Source: Acetivibrio cellulolyticus CD2
GTDB taxonomy: Bacteria; Bacillota; Clostridia; Acetivibrionales; Acetivibrionaceae
Assembly: GCF_000179595.2 (NCBI RefSeq)
Contig: NZ_JH556651.1
Location: 118,410-182,409 of the forward strand
DNA: 64,000 bases
Reading direction: 5' to 3'
The notes under the pieces: model-generated
What the model was told of the DNA's origin: nothing
Databases searched by the model: none
The model's input: only the letters and a program-made list of their open reading frames with translations
Shown: one piece after another, positions 53,835-61,834 of the stretch
How the letters are laid out: each line of letters begins with the position of its first letter
How positions within the stretch are numbered: position 1 is the first letter of the stretch
Translations under genes and position numbers: made by a program

Positions 53835-54227
53835 ATGGAAAAATACTTTCACTTTGATAGAAATAAATCATTAGAGGAAATTGAAGGTCAAGACTGGGGG
53901 GAGCCCAATTTTAATTCCCATTTAGTTATCACGTGTCATGAGTTAAGAAAAAAGCCAATATCAAGTTTTACTGTAGAAGATTTAAGAATTATGATAGGAC
54001 AAAATATAGGTTTGGATTATCTGATACCTTTAGCATTGGAGACACTGGAGGATAATATTTTTGCAGAAGGTGATTTCTATTGCGGGGACCTCCTAAATGC
54101 TGTTTTAAGTGCCGATAAAGAGTTTTGGAAAAGCAATCCTACGTATAAGAATGAATTAATAGATATACTTGAGAAAAATATTAAAGATTTAGTAAGTAAA
54201 CTAGATTTATTCTGCCAAGGGTTTTAA
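53835..54227 (+). CDS. Contact-dependent growth inhibition immunity protein (CdiI family)
   Basis: 130 residues. The conserved opening KSLEEIEGQDWGEPNFNSHLVITCHELRKKPISSFTVEDLRIMIGQNIGLDYLIPLALETLEDNIFAEGDFYCGDLL is the full signature of the CdiI_3-type immunity family. It protects against the toxin tip of contact-dependent inhibition or related systems. No CdiA or toxin remnant accompanies it. Confidence 0.92.
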   Translation: MEKYFHFDRNKSLEEIEGQDWGEPNFNSHLVITCHELRKKPISSFTVEDLRIMIGQNIGLDYLIPLALETLEDNIFAEGDFYCGDLLNAVLSADKEFWKSNPTYKNELIDILEKNIKDLVSKLDLFCQGF

Positions 54228-54253
54228 TAATAAATGGTGGAAGGAGATTATCA

Positions 54254-54676
54254 ATGCTTAGACTAGACGATTTTATTAAGAATAGTGAAGAGAGTGATGA
54301 CAGATACACGTGTTATAATCTAAATAAATGTATTCAGATTTTTAATTATTCTATTGAAGCGGAAGATTTACAAGAAGTCAAAATTTATATCTCAACCAAT
54401 ATTCAGATAGAATCTATATTCAATGAGATGGTAAGTTATTTGACGTGGTTTTCTAAGTGTGAAACTGAATTAAGGACATATTATGAGATTGAACTTCATG
54501 AAAAAGTAAATGATACTTGGTTTGATGAAATTGAAGTATATAGAGTAGATTTTACATTTAACAGTAAGGATGATTATGGAGCAACAATTTCTTGTGGAGA
54601 CACAATACTTGTAGGTCATATTTTAGAAATAGATTTTGAAAGGGAACAAGTTACTGATATAAGGTTAAATGGATAA
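54254..54676 (+). CDS. Unknown island protein
   Basis: 140 residues. VKIYISTNIQIESIFNEMVSYLTWFSKCETELRTYYEIEL, then WFDEIEVYRVDFTFNSKDDYGATISCGDTILVGHILEIDFEREQVTDI. The regular strand-turn pattern in the second half suggests a DUF6985-type immunity fold, a low-certainty guess. Acidic, soluble. Confidence 0.6.
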   Translation: MLRLDDFIKNSEESDDRYTCYNLNKCIQIFNYSIEAEDLQEVKIYISTNIQIESIFNEMVSYLTWFSKCETELRTYYEIELHEKVNDTWFDEIEVYRVDFTFNSKDDYGATISCGDTILVGHILEIDFEREQVTDIRLNG

Positions 54677-54697
54677 TTAATTTTGGGGGACTAGTAA

Positions 54698-55018
54698 TTG
54701 AACAAGAGACTAAGTAAAAAACTTCATAAGAAGTACATAGAAGACGTTGTATATGAAATAAGTTTATCTTCCCTCTGGAGAAAAAGATTATTTGAAGGTA
54801 TCGGAAGAGAATATACGATTAGTGTTTCTAATTTTAGTGAAATACCTAAGTATATTAAATACCCTATTGGTCGGTACAAATTGAGTTATAAGGTTTTTAT
54901 GACAAATGAAATGCTGGATGATAATATTTATTACGATGGCGGTGTGTTTTTTAAATTTGAAGCAGTTAAATTTAAAGAAATAGCCGACTTTTCATTTAAT
55001 AATACAGGAGTAATGTAA
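54698..55018 (+). CDS. Unknown small basic island protein
   Basis: 106 residues from TTG with GGGGGA upstream. Basic N-terminus (KRLSKKLHKKYIEDVVYEISLSSLWRKRLFE), then strands YTISVSNFSEIPKYIKYPIGRYKLSYKVFMTNE and FFKFEAVKFKEIADF. Not recognised. Separated from the next, disrupted gene by 120 bp of non-coding sequence. Confidence 0.55.
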   Translation: MNKRLSKKLHKKYIEDVVYEISLSSLWRKRLFEGIGREYTISVSNFSEIPKYIKYPIGRYKLSYKVFMTNEMLDDNIYYDGGVFFKFEAVKFKEIADFSFNNTGVM

Positions 55019-55141
55019 TTGTAGTAATACTCAAATGCAGAAGTATCAAGAAGTTGAGGGATTAAAGAATTGTATGCTGTATGACTATAGAAATGACTTG
55101 TTGAGATAAATTGTTCAAAGAAAGGGTTCGGTATTTGTAAT

Positions 55142-56098
55142 ATGGAAAGTGAAATAAAGTTTACATACACATTTACTAACGAATATACGATTCATACATT
55201 AGTAGCGATGTCGCCATATAGTTCAATTGCATTAGCACAGTCTGAATAATCAAGAGAATATTATCTAATACTTCTGGATAACGGAAAATGTTATTACAAC
55301 AATATATCTCAGAAGTTAACTGGACTTAAAAAGTATATGCTTTCGCTAAAAAACCTACAGGTTGGAATAGCAGTCTTTAAATTTGGAACAGGATTTGGAT
55401 TGATAGTAAGAGAATTTATATATATTTGGAGTGGCTTTCACGAAGAATGTGTAGAATACATAATTGCTAATGATTTTGAAAGAGATAGAGCATATAGATA
55501 TATTAATGCTATAAGAGCATCAGATTTAGAAAACCAGAACTCAATAATTTTTTCTTTGTGTGATTATTTTTATAAGGGCATTGGAAGGTATTATTGTATC
55601 CTTGAAATTAAGGATGGTGCGGCTAAATGGAACAGAGTTGGTGATTACTCTTTATACAAAGAATTACCTTTCAATCAGTATCCCCAAATTGACTCACCAA
55701 TAAAAAAAGGGTGGCTGGTTATTCAAGACTTGTTGATAAAGAATGGAAGCATATACTTTTTTACAGTTGGTGAGGAAAAAAATCATTATAAATACGGTAT
55801 GGATATGGCTATTCTTTCAAAGAACGATTTAGACGGAAATATTATCACAATTAGGGAGATAGAAAAGGGTTACGGCTCTTTTAGTAGTTCGAAAGATTAT
55901 TTAATCGTTCGACCTTTAAATAATAAATCTAAACTCATTTTATATAAATTAGATGATAACAGTGAAAATGCTTTAACGTTGAATACTAAAAGGAACTTAG
56001 GTAATTTAAATAAAGATTTTTTAAAGTTTGATTTTTACTATGATGGACTCTGGATATATAATACTGATGGGGTTAGTTGTTGTAAGTTGATGTTTTAA
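55142..56098 (+). pseudogene. Unknown island gene with a premature TAA
   Basis: ATG 55142 opens a frame of 318 codons interrupted once by TAA at 55247-55249, after ALAQSE. Coding resumes as REYYLILLDNGKCYYNN and continues in the same frame to the stop at 56098. Strand-repeat pattern suggests a propeller-like protein similar in build, not in sequence, to the one at 50888. If reinitiation occurs at 55337 the N-terminal 65 residues are missing. Function unknown. Confidence 0.7.
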
Positions 56099-56132
56099 AT
56101 AATGGCAGGATGTAATTCCTAGAGGTGATGAA

Positions 56133-56528
56133 ATGGATGTTTATGATATTTCAAATATCGTTGATATTAATAAAGATGGGTTGTTTTACTTGGATGAAGA
56201 TGGAGATAAACAACATATAGATTTTTATATGTGCAGAAGCAACTGGGTAAAGCATGTTAACGAATCAAAAAAGTATATCACTTGGGATGGAGAACCAGTG
56301 AGAGAAATTTCTGAGGGTGACTCTAATTGTGTTGGACAGCGTGACTGGTTTTCTGAAAAACCGTATTATGAATTCTTTACAAATCCCATAATCAGATTTG
56401 AAATTGCACCGAAACGAAGGTTTTGGGAAGTTTTTAATAGACATTGGGTACAGAGGTATTATCCAAGTTTTTATAGTATTCAGAAGAGAATAAATGATGC
56501 TGGTTGGTCTACTTTTGACTTGGGATAA
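56133..56528 (+). CDS. Unknown small island protein
   Basis: 131 residues. GLFYLDEDGDKQHIDFYMCRSNWVKHVNESKKYITWDGEPVREISEGDSNCVGQRDWF, then PIIRFEIAPKRRFWEVFNRHWVQRYYPSFYSIQKRINDAGWSTFDL. The conserved-looking aromatic C-terminus suggests a real family. AGAGGTGATG precedes the ATG. Not recognised. Confidence 0.6.
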   Translation: MDVYDISNIVDINKDGLFYLDEDGDKQHIDFYMCRSNWVKHVNESKKYITWDGEPVREISEGDSNCVGQRDWFSEKPYYEFFTNPIIRFEIAPKRRFWEVFNRHWVQRYYPSFYSIQKRINDAGWSTFDLG

Positions 56529-56554
56529 AAGTTTTATAAGGAGTGCAGAATCAT

Positions 56555-56767
56555 ATGGTGATGTGTCCTTTTTGCGATGGACAAGGTGTAATTAATAAAG
56601 CAAAAGTTATCAAAAATGATATGTTAATATTTATCTGTGATGAATGTGATACAGTATGGCTTACAAATGATATTCGAGAGGATAATTGCGTTAATTATCA
56701 TAAGTTTATTAACGAACAAGGTCTTAAAGGTTTGTGGTCGGAATTATACGACATTAAAAGAATATAG
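56555..56767 (+). CDS. Small zinc-ribbon protein
   Basis: 70 residues from ATG 56555 (AAGGAG upstream). One zinc ribbon: CPFCDGQG...CDECDTVW. The tail FINEQGLKGLWSELYDI is helical. Likely a metal-binding adaptor. Last plus-strand cargo gene before the integrase. Confidence 0.6.
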   Translation: MVMCPFCDGQGVINKAKVIKNDMLIFICDECDTVWLTNDIREDNCVNYHKFINEQGLKGLWSELYDIKRI

Positions 56768-56810
56768 AGTGAATTTAAAGAATAAGGTTCTTTGACTAAA
56801 AACTCAAATA

Positions 56811-56848
56811 AGGGCCTAATCCCGAATCACATTCTGATTAAGCCCCAT
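56811..56848. terminator. Terminator shared by cargo and integrase
   Basis: GGGCCTAATC and GATTAAGCCC form a stem with a 14-base loop, between the converging zinc-ribbon gene and integrase. T-rich sequence flanks the hairpin. Confidence 0.6.
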
Positions 56849-56855
56849 ATCATTG

Positions 56856-57752
56856 TTACTTTTTTGCGAGAGGCAGTTTTTCAACTTCGCTTCGTAGATG
56901 CTCAGTATTGACATGAGCATATATTTGAGTGCTGTTGAGGTCGGAATGACCAAGCAATTTTTGTATTGAGAGTATAGAGGCTCCGTTCAAGGCCAGATGG
57001 CTTGCATATGTATGTCTAAGGGTATGTATGGTATAGCCTTTTTTATCTAAACCAGACTTCCGCATATACAATCTAAAAGTTTGTTCTAAAGGAGTAGCAG
57101 AAAGTCGATTTCCTTTTGCTGATATAAATAGTGCATGATTTGTTAGCGGTAGCCTTGTTTGAAGGTATTTCCACAAGTCTGAAATCAAGGGTTCAGTCAT
57201 TGGAATAACTCGCTGCTTTTTACCCTTGCCGTTTCTAACAGTTATAATTTTTTCTCCGAAGTCAATATCATCCCAATTCAAATCCAGTAATTCCTGACGA
57301 CGCATTCCTGTCATAAGAAAGCATTCAAAGATACAAAGATTGCGGAGAACACTATCGGGGGAGTATTTTTGCGGCATTGTAAGAAGAAGTTGAATCTCCT
57401 CAATTGATAAATACTTTGGTATCGTTTCGGGCGATTTGGGAGCATGTATTGCAAACATGGGATTTTTCATAATATACTCCTGCTCCATTAGGAACTTGTA
57501 ATAGGAACTAAGACAGTGGACCCTTCTGCGGATGGTCTCTACTGCATAATTTTTATCAGTTTTCAAATGAGCCAGATATCGCCGAATAATTGGAGTAGTA
57601 ACAGTATTCAACTTTGGTTGTATACCATTGACCCTTAAAAAATTTAAAAATTGCTTAAAGTCACTTGTGTAATTGTCAACTGTGTAGTGCGAAACATCCT
57701 TCTCAGCCTTTAAATAGTCGATGAATTCGTCAAAATAATAGTCCAGATTCAT
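56856..57752 (-). CDS. Tyrosine integrase of the rnpB island
   Basis: 298-residue XerC/D-like recombinase. The SAM-like N-terminal core-binding domain (about 1-95) includes YFDEFIDYLKAEKDVSHYTVDNYTSDFKQFL. The catalytic domain shows the first Arg in TGMRRQELLDLNWDDID, Lys in RNGKGKKQRVIP, HTLRHTYASHL (HxxR), LGHSDLNSTQIYAHV (H and the nucleophilic Tyr). AGGAGG is 9 bases before the ATG at 57752. It lies 164 bp inside attR and should be responsible for insertion into rnpB. No excisionase gene is seen beside it. Confidence 0.92.
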   Translation of the reverse strand: MNLDYYFDEFIDYLKAEKDVSHYTVDNYTSDFKQFLNFLRVNGIQPKLNTVTTPIIRRYLAHLKTDKNYAVETIRRRVHCLSSYYKFLMEQEYIMKNPMFAIHAPKSPETIPKYLSIEEIQLLLTMPQKYSPDSVLRNLCIFECFLMTGMRRQELLDLNWDDIDFGEKIITVRNGKGKKQRVIPMTEPLISDLWKYLQTRLPLTNHALFISAKGNRLSATPLEQTFRLYMRKSGLDKKGYTIHTLRHTYASHLALNGASILSIQKLLGHSDLNSTQIYAHVNTEHLRSEVEKLPLAKK

Positions 57753-57897
57753 ACATGTATCCTCCTGCATATAAAATGGTTATTATGGAAGGATGTGTTA
57801 CGGATAACAGTCTATAACCTGGTTATAAAACTGTTATTTTCAAGCCCTAAACTCCAAGGTTCATGAAATCCATTAACTACGCCGAAAAGTACATGTA

Positions 57898-57920
57898 CGG
57901 GGTCTCTGCAAGAGACCCCG
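57898..57920. repeat. Perfect hairpin abutting attR
   Basis: CGGGGTCTCT, loop GCA, AGAGACCCCG: 10-bp perfect stem whose last bases (57917-57920) are the first bases of attR. The left end has no equivalent. Confidence 0.75.
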
Positions 57921-57969
57921 GCTTACAGACTTACTCAATACAATTATCAGGAACACCTGCTTTTAAGGC
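57917..57969 (+). repeat. attR: right direct repeat, duplicate 3' end of rnpB
   Basis: Identical over 53 bases to 23562-23614. It is followed by a diverged copy of the rnpB terminator (stem with one G-T pair) and then a 4-base indel relative to the left side. No P4 or other rnpB core is present, so it is not a second RNase P gene. Confidence 0.92.
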
Positions 57970-58037
57970 GGGTGTTTTTGTGTGCGCTTTTATTTTATCA
58001 GTGGGATTATAAAACAAAATGAGGGTGATGTGATTTA

Positions 58038-58264
58038 ATGGGGATATTGGATTTGATTAAACCATTTGGTCGAATTACATATAAACCTATGCAAAACGGG
58101 GTTGAAATATCTTTAATATGAATATTGCTACTTGTTTATTTGTAAAAATTCTTATTAGTGAAAATAATATGAAAGGTTATGAAATAATTGAGCTTTTAAA
58201 AAGTAAATCAGCGAATTCTTTGATAGATATTATATCGCAACTGAAATCAGAAAAATCCATATAA
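58038..58264 (+). CDS. Two overlapping micro-ORFs
   Basis: 58038-58121 encodes 27 residues (MGILDLIKPFGRITYKPMQN..., GAGGGTGATG upstream). 58118-58264 encodes 48 residues (MNIATCLFVKILISENNMK...), starting with the ATGA overlap. They may be two coupled small genes or one 75-residue gene broken by a frameshift. No family recognised. They are the first sequence right of the island. Confidence 0.4.
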
Positions 58265-58343
58265 TATGGTAGTCATTTAGGCTGATATTGAGGCAGGTGC
58301 CTGTTGTTTTAGTGTCAAACGACTCCATGCGTGACCTTCGCAA

Positions 58344-58468
58344 AAAATCAGTAGGCCTTGTCTTGATAATTTTTCGCCGCGTCTATGGGACATCCTGTCC
58401 CGAGACGCTAAAAATGCCGTCCGTGGCATTTTTGCTGAAAAATTATCAAGCCTTCGGCCACTGATTTT
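58344..58468. repeat. 125-nt repeat folding as a three-way junction
   Basis: Outer stem: AAAATCAGT-GGCC (58344-58357, one bulge) with its complement at 58456-58468, then CTTGATAATTTTTC (58362-58375) with GAAAAATTATCAAG (58437-58450). Two inner hairpins: GCGTCT..GGGACA/TGTCCC.AGACGC (58379-58408) and AAAAATGCC/GGCATTTTT (58410-58433). It ends 3 bases from the RIT inverted repeat. Probably a dispersed repeat or the end of a mobile element; I know no name for it. Confidence 0.7.
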
Positions 58469-58471
58469 AAT

Positions 58472-58557
58472 GCTTATGTTAAGACTTAAATTATGTAAAG
58501 AAATGTGGCCTCAGTCCAGCAAAACCAATGAACTGAGCCTTCATTTCTTTACATAAT
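58472..58557 (+). repeat. RIT left inverted repeat
   Basis: 86 bases, inverted relative to 61835-61920 with a single mismatch. Inner 16-base arms at 58490-58505 and 58542-58557. Confidence 0.95.
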
Positions 58558-58559
58558 AA

Positions 58560-59582
58560 TTATCTTTTGTTAAAATTCTTAAGCCATGTTTTTAAATCAT
58601 TATTGTTGTCCCATTGTGCATCTTCTGGTGGAACGATTTCTTTGCTCGCTGCCTCTATAGCTTTACGTTTTAACTTTGCATCTGTGCGGGCGTAGATTTC
58701 AGTCGTAACTACACTAGAATGACCAAGAAGGTCTCTGATATACATTAAATCAACACCTGATGTAACTAGTTCCATGGCCATAGTATGGCGCATTTTATGT
58801 GCACTCAGATCATTTGGTATAAGCTCAGAATTAATCCTTTTGGCTTTAATTCCGTATTTCTTCAGGACATAATTGATTCCCTGTCTGGTAAAAGGGGTTT
58901 TCATATGATTCTTAAAAAGTGTTTCCTCATACCTAGCTTCATTAGCATAGCCCATTGTTTCCAGATATCTTTTTATGTGTGGCACAGCTGTTCTCATTAG
59001 CGGTACATACCGACCCTTGTTGCCTTTTCCATGAATTCTAATTGTATAAGGCTCTGTCAGCGAGATATCTTTTACTCTAACATTGATAAGCTCTGTGACT
59101 CTTATGCCAGTTGTATATAAAATAAGCAGAATCACATAATCCCACAAACCATTCGTTCGGGTTACATCAATCTGTTCAACAAGCAAATTAACACCATCGG
59201 TCTTCATATATGAGATTTCCTTTCGCTGTGTCTTTTTTAAAGGAATACCAAGTATTCTCTGATATTCATCAAGATAATCAGGAAACTCGTATTTTAGATA
59301 ATGCACAAATCCTTTTAATGCAGCCAGTCTCTGATTACGTGTAGAAGGACTGTTTTCTCGACTTGCTCCAAGCCAGTTTAAATAACCAGTTACTGTTTCT
59401 CTTGTAAAATCCGATAAAACAATCCTTTCAGCAGATATCTTTTTTACTGATTCCATGTATTCTAGATACAATATAAAAGCATATCTGTATGAATCAATTG
59501 ACTGTGGAGAATTTCCCCTTTCATTTGGCATATATTGAGTAAAATATTTATTCAGATATACCGCAAAATCAGTTGTTTTCAT
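58560..59582 (-). CDS. RIT tyrosine recombinase C
   Basis: 340 residues from ATG 59582, which overlaps the previous gene's end by 14 bp; a longer frame to 59738 would overlap by 170 bp and is unlikely. Catalytic residues: Arg in YTTGIRVTELINV, Lys in GKGNKGRYVP, HKMRHTMAMEL and LGHSSVVTTEIYART (His, Tyr). The N-terminal core-binding domain is TTDFAVYLNKYFTQYMPNERG and following. Third recombinase in the operon. Confidence 0.9.
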   Translation of the reverse strand: MKTTDFAVYLNKYFTQYMPNERGNSPQSIDSYRYAFILYLEYMESVKKISAERIVLSDFTRETVTGYLNWLGASRENSPSTRNQRLAALKGFVHYLKYEFPDYLDEYQRILGIPLKKTQRKEISYMKTDGVNLLVEQIDVTRTNGLWDYVILLILYTTGIRVTELINVRVKDISLTEPYTIRIHGKGNKGRYVPLMRTAVPHIKRYLETMGYANEARYEETLFKNHMKTPFTRQGINYVLKKYGIKAKRINSELIPNDLSAHKMRHTMAMELVTSGVDLMYIRDLLGHSSVVTTEIYARTDAKLKRKAIEAASKEIVPPEDAQWDNNNDLKTWLKNFNKR

Positions 59583-60540
59583 CTGCTGTACCTCCAAATA
59601 TTCTGTCAACCATTCCGTGAAATTTTTCCTCGATGTAAGGAAACAACTGCACGGTAAGCCTGACGTATTTTTCTGTTGCATAAATAGTCTTATGCCCCAG
59701 ATATGTTGAGAGTATTGGAAGAGCAACATACATATCAAATCCTGAATTAATCATCTGCTTAAATGCATAGACTGCCATATGATGTCTCCAGTCGTGAATC
59801 CGTGGACCCTTTCCATCACCAAGATAAGGAATCCCAGCTTTAAAAAGGAACTCTCTATGATTATCGTATATCGTCTTTTCATCGAGACGACCACCATTGG
59901 CGTTGGTAAATATATAGTCATCATCATTAAGCATGTAAAAACATTTTTCAGCATAACAGTTAAGCAGTTCCTTAAGATCATCACCAACTATAACATAGCG
60001 TTGACGGTTGTTTTTTGTTTCGTTCAGTTGTAGAATCCCTTTATCAAGGTCCACATCTTTCCTTCGTATTCCAAGAGTTTCATTTATTCTTGTACCACAG
60101 CAATACAGAATTCGAAAAAGCACTGGATATTGTATTGCATCTTTACGATTCCTACAGCTACTATAGTTGTCAACTGCCATAAAATATCTGTCACTTTCTT
60201 CATTTGTATAGATATGAGGTTGAAAATCAGTTCCTTTAAATTTAACATCCCTAGTTATATACACATCATATCCTTTGATACTCAGGTATATAAGAAAGTG
60301 CTTGATACCATTAATACGGCTATAATGAGTTGTATGTGATTCGCATTCCTTCTTTTCCAACCATTTAGACGCATGGCATACTGTAAAAACTGGTTCTGTC
60401 AGGTTATACTCAATACAAAATTTATCAAAACCTATCAGCATTCTTCTGAAATTTTCACCATTATATCCCGCTGTAGTTTTGTCCTTGATGTACTGTATTA
60501 TATCATCTGCGAATACAGAGCTGAACTTATATCTTGCCAT
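59569..60540 (-). CDS. RIT tyrosine recombinase B
   Basis: 323 residues. Catalytic Arg in CGTRINETLGI, IHDWRHHMAVYAF for HxxR, LGHKTIYATEKYVRL for the final His and Tyr. The ATG overlaps the previous recombinase's end by 14 bp, as does its own end with the next, so all three are translationally coupled. Confidence 0.9.
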   Translation of the reverse strand: MARYKFSSVFADDIIQYIKDKTTAGYNGENFRRMLIGFDKFCIEYNLTEPVFTVCHASKWLEKKECESHTTHYSRINGIKHFLIYLSIKGYDVYITRDVKFKGTDFQPHIYTNEESDRYFMAVDNYSSCRNRKDAIQYPVLFRILYCCGTRINETLGIRRKDVDLDKGILQLNETKNNRQRYVIVGDDLKELLNCYAEKCFYMLNDDDYIFTNANGGRLDEKTIYDNHREFLFKAGIPYLGDGKGPRIHDWRHHMAVYAFKQMINSGFDMYVALPILSTYLGHKTIYATEKYVRLTVQLFPYIEEKFHGMVDRIFGGTADENN

Positions 60541-61783
60541 GGTTGCCCTCCTTATTGTAAAATGGAGAGTGCATTGCTGGCATAGGAAGCACGCACTGTT
60601 TCAATCTGCCATAATCTACTGATATATATGTACTCGTGGTTTCTGTGCGTTGATGACCCATAACAGTACTTATGATTGGCATAGAAATATTTTTCTTTAA
60701 AAGATTTGTCGCCAGGCTATGGCGCATGGCATGAGGTCCGTGCTTCTTATTCTGCCAGTTTTTGATTCCAGCGCGCTTCATATATTTTGTTACGACAGAA
60801 TGTATTGTTGGAGATGAGAGTGGTTTTCCTTTATTAGCATTTTCAGCAGAAACTATTATCTGCGGAGCATCGGATAATGGTCTTCCATACTTCAGATAAT
60901 CAATAATAGCATTTCCAATTGATGCGAGCAGTGGAAATTCAACAGGAAAATCCGTCTTGTGCTGATTAATGCGGATGACGTTTCTATCCCAATCAATGTC
61001 ATCAAAGCAAAGATTGGTAATATCTTTTGCTCTCAAGCCGTATTCTGTAGCAAGAAGGAGTATTAGGTAGTCCCTTTTTCCTATGGAGGATGCCCTTTCA
61101 ACAGAAATCAGAACTTCTTTAATTTCATCCTCTTCATATGTAGTAGGCAATTTGCAGTCCTTTCTGTAATTATCAGGCAAAATATATATAGATGTATCTT
61201 TTTGCGAATATTTATTATCATAAGCATACCGTAGAAAGAGACTTAAATTTCTTGCTGCATTGTGTCTAGATGCAAGAGTATAGTTCATTGAAATGAAAAA
61301 AGCTTCTGTTTCTTCAATGCACAGATCGTTAAGAGTGATATTTTTACTATTGAGAAACTTGCAAAAGTCATAAAGATACAATCTCTTATTTTCAAGGGTC
61401 TTCTCTGCAAGCAAAAGTTCATTCCGACAAAACTCAAGATATTCCTGTGACACTTTCCCAACAAGACCATCAAATATGTATTCGATACTTGGACATCGAA
61501 ATTCAAAATTCCTATTTTTCTGGTATGAAATGAGCATTCTTACAGACCTAAGTTTTTCTCTAAAAGATGCTGGAGATCTGACGGGCATAAGATGCGTGCC
61601 AAACTCCTCATCACAATATCGATTACCTGTAGCCTCATCAAAATCATTTAGATGATTCGATCTCATCCATTTCCTTAAAGAATCCCAATTTTGTTTGATT
61701 CGTTCATAATACTTGGTAGTATACTCTCGATGGCTAAGTTCTTCATCACAAAGAGCTACTAATTCTTCAAAATCCATTGCCAT
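60527..61783 (-). CDS. RIT tyrosine recombinase A
   Basis: 418 residues. First gene of the operon, 51 bp inside the right inverted repeat. Catalytic residues: Arg in EYGLRAKDITNL, Lys in RINQHKTDFPVEFP, HAMRHSLATNLL and MGHQRTETTSTYISVD. A long N-terminal domain (about 1-200) includes helices of the core-binding type. AGGAGG precedes the ATG. Confidence 0.9.
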   Translation of the reverse strand: MAMDFEELVALCDEELSHREYTTKYYERIKQNWDSLRKWMRSNHLNDFDEATGNRYCDEEFGTHLMPVRSPASFREKLRSVRMLISYQKNRNFEFRCPSIEYIFDGLVGKVSQEYLEFCRNELLLAEKTLENKRLYLYDFCKFLNSKNITLNDLCIEETEAFFISMNYTLASRHNAARNLSLFLRYAYDNKYSQKDTSIYILPDNYRKDCKLPTTYEEDEIKEVLISVERASSIGKRDYLILLLATEYGLRAKDITNLCFDDIDWDRNVIRINQHKTDFPVEFPLLASIGNAIIDYLKYGRPLSDAPQIIVSAENANKGKPLSSPTIHSVVTKYMKRAGIKNWQNKKHGPHAMRHSLATNLLKKNISMPIISTVMGHQRTETTSTYISVDYGRLKQCVLPMPAMHSPFYNKEGNHGKI

Positions 61784-61834
61784 ATATCAATTCCTCCTAA
61801 AAGTGATTTAAATATATGGTCACACGAATGTTAG

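Larger units (their letters stand above)
23562..57969. mobile_element. rnpB-integrated poly-immunity genomic island
   Basis: 34.4 kb bounded by the 53-bp direct repeats, with a tyrosine integrase just inside the right repeat. Cargo: roughly 40 small genes, many from immunity families, plus small-molecule enzymes at the left end. I see no relaxase, type IV secretion, replication, phage structural or toxin gene. Three strand blocks are visible: plus (24.0-35.8), minus (38.6-42.8), plus (43.2-56.8). An IS66-family element lies at the first switch. It is probably mobilised in trans, since no excisionase is recognised. The boundaries are directly seen; mobility is inferred. Confidence 0.85.

Noticed and set aside
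23562..57969. Prophage or conjugative element
   Set aside because: No capsid, portal, terminase, lysis, relaxase, coupling or type IV secretion gene is recognisable; only an integrase and small cargo genes.
57917..57990. Second RNase P RNA gene at the right end of the island
   Set aside because: Only the last 30 bases of rnpB and the terminator are present; the catalytic core is missing. It is the att duplication.
59583..59738. Longer N-terminus for the third RIT recombinase
   Set aside because: It would overlap the second recombinase by 170 bp; the ATG at 59582 gives a 14-bp overlap equal to that of the first pair.
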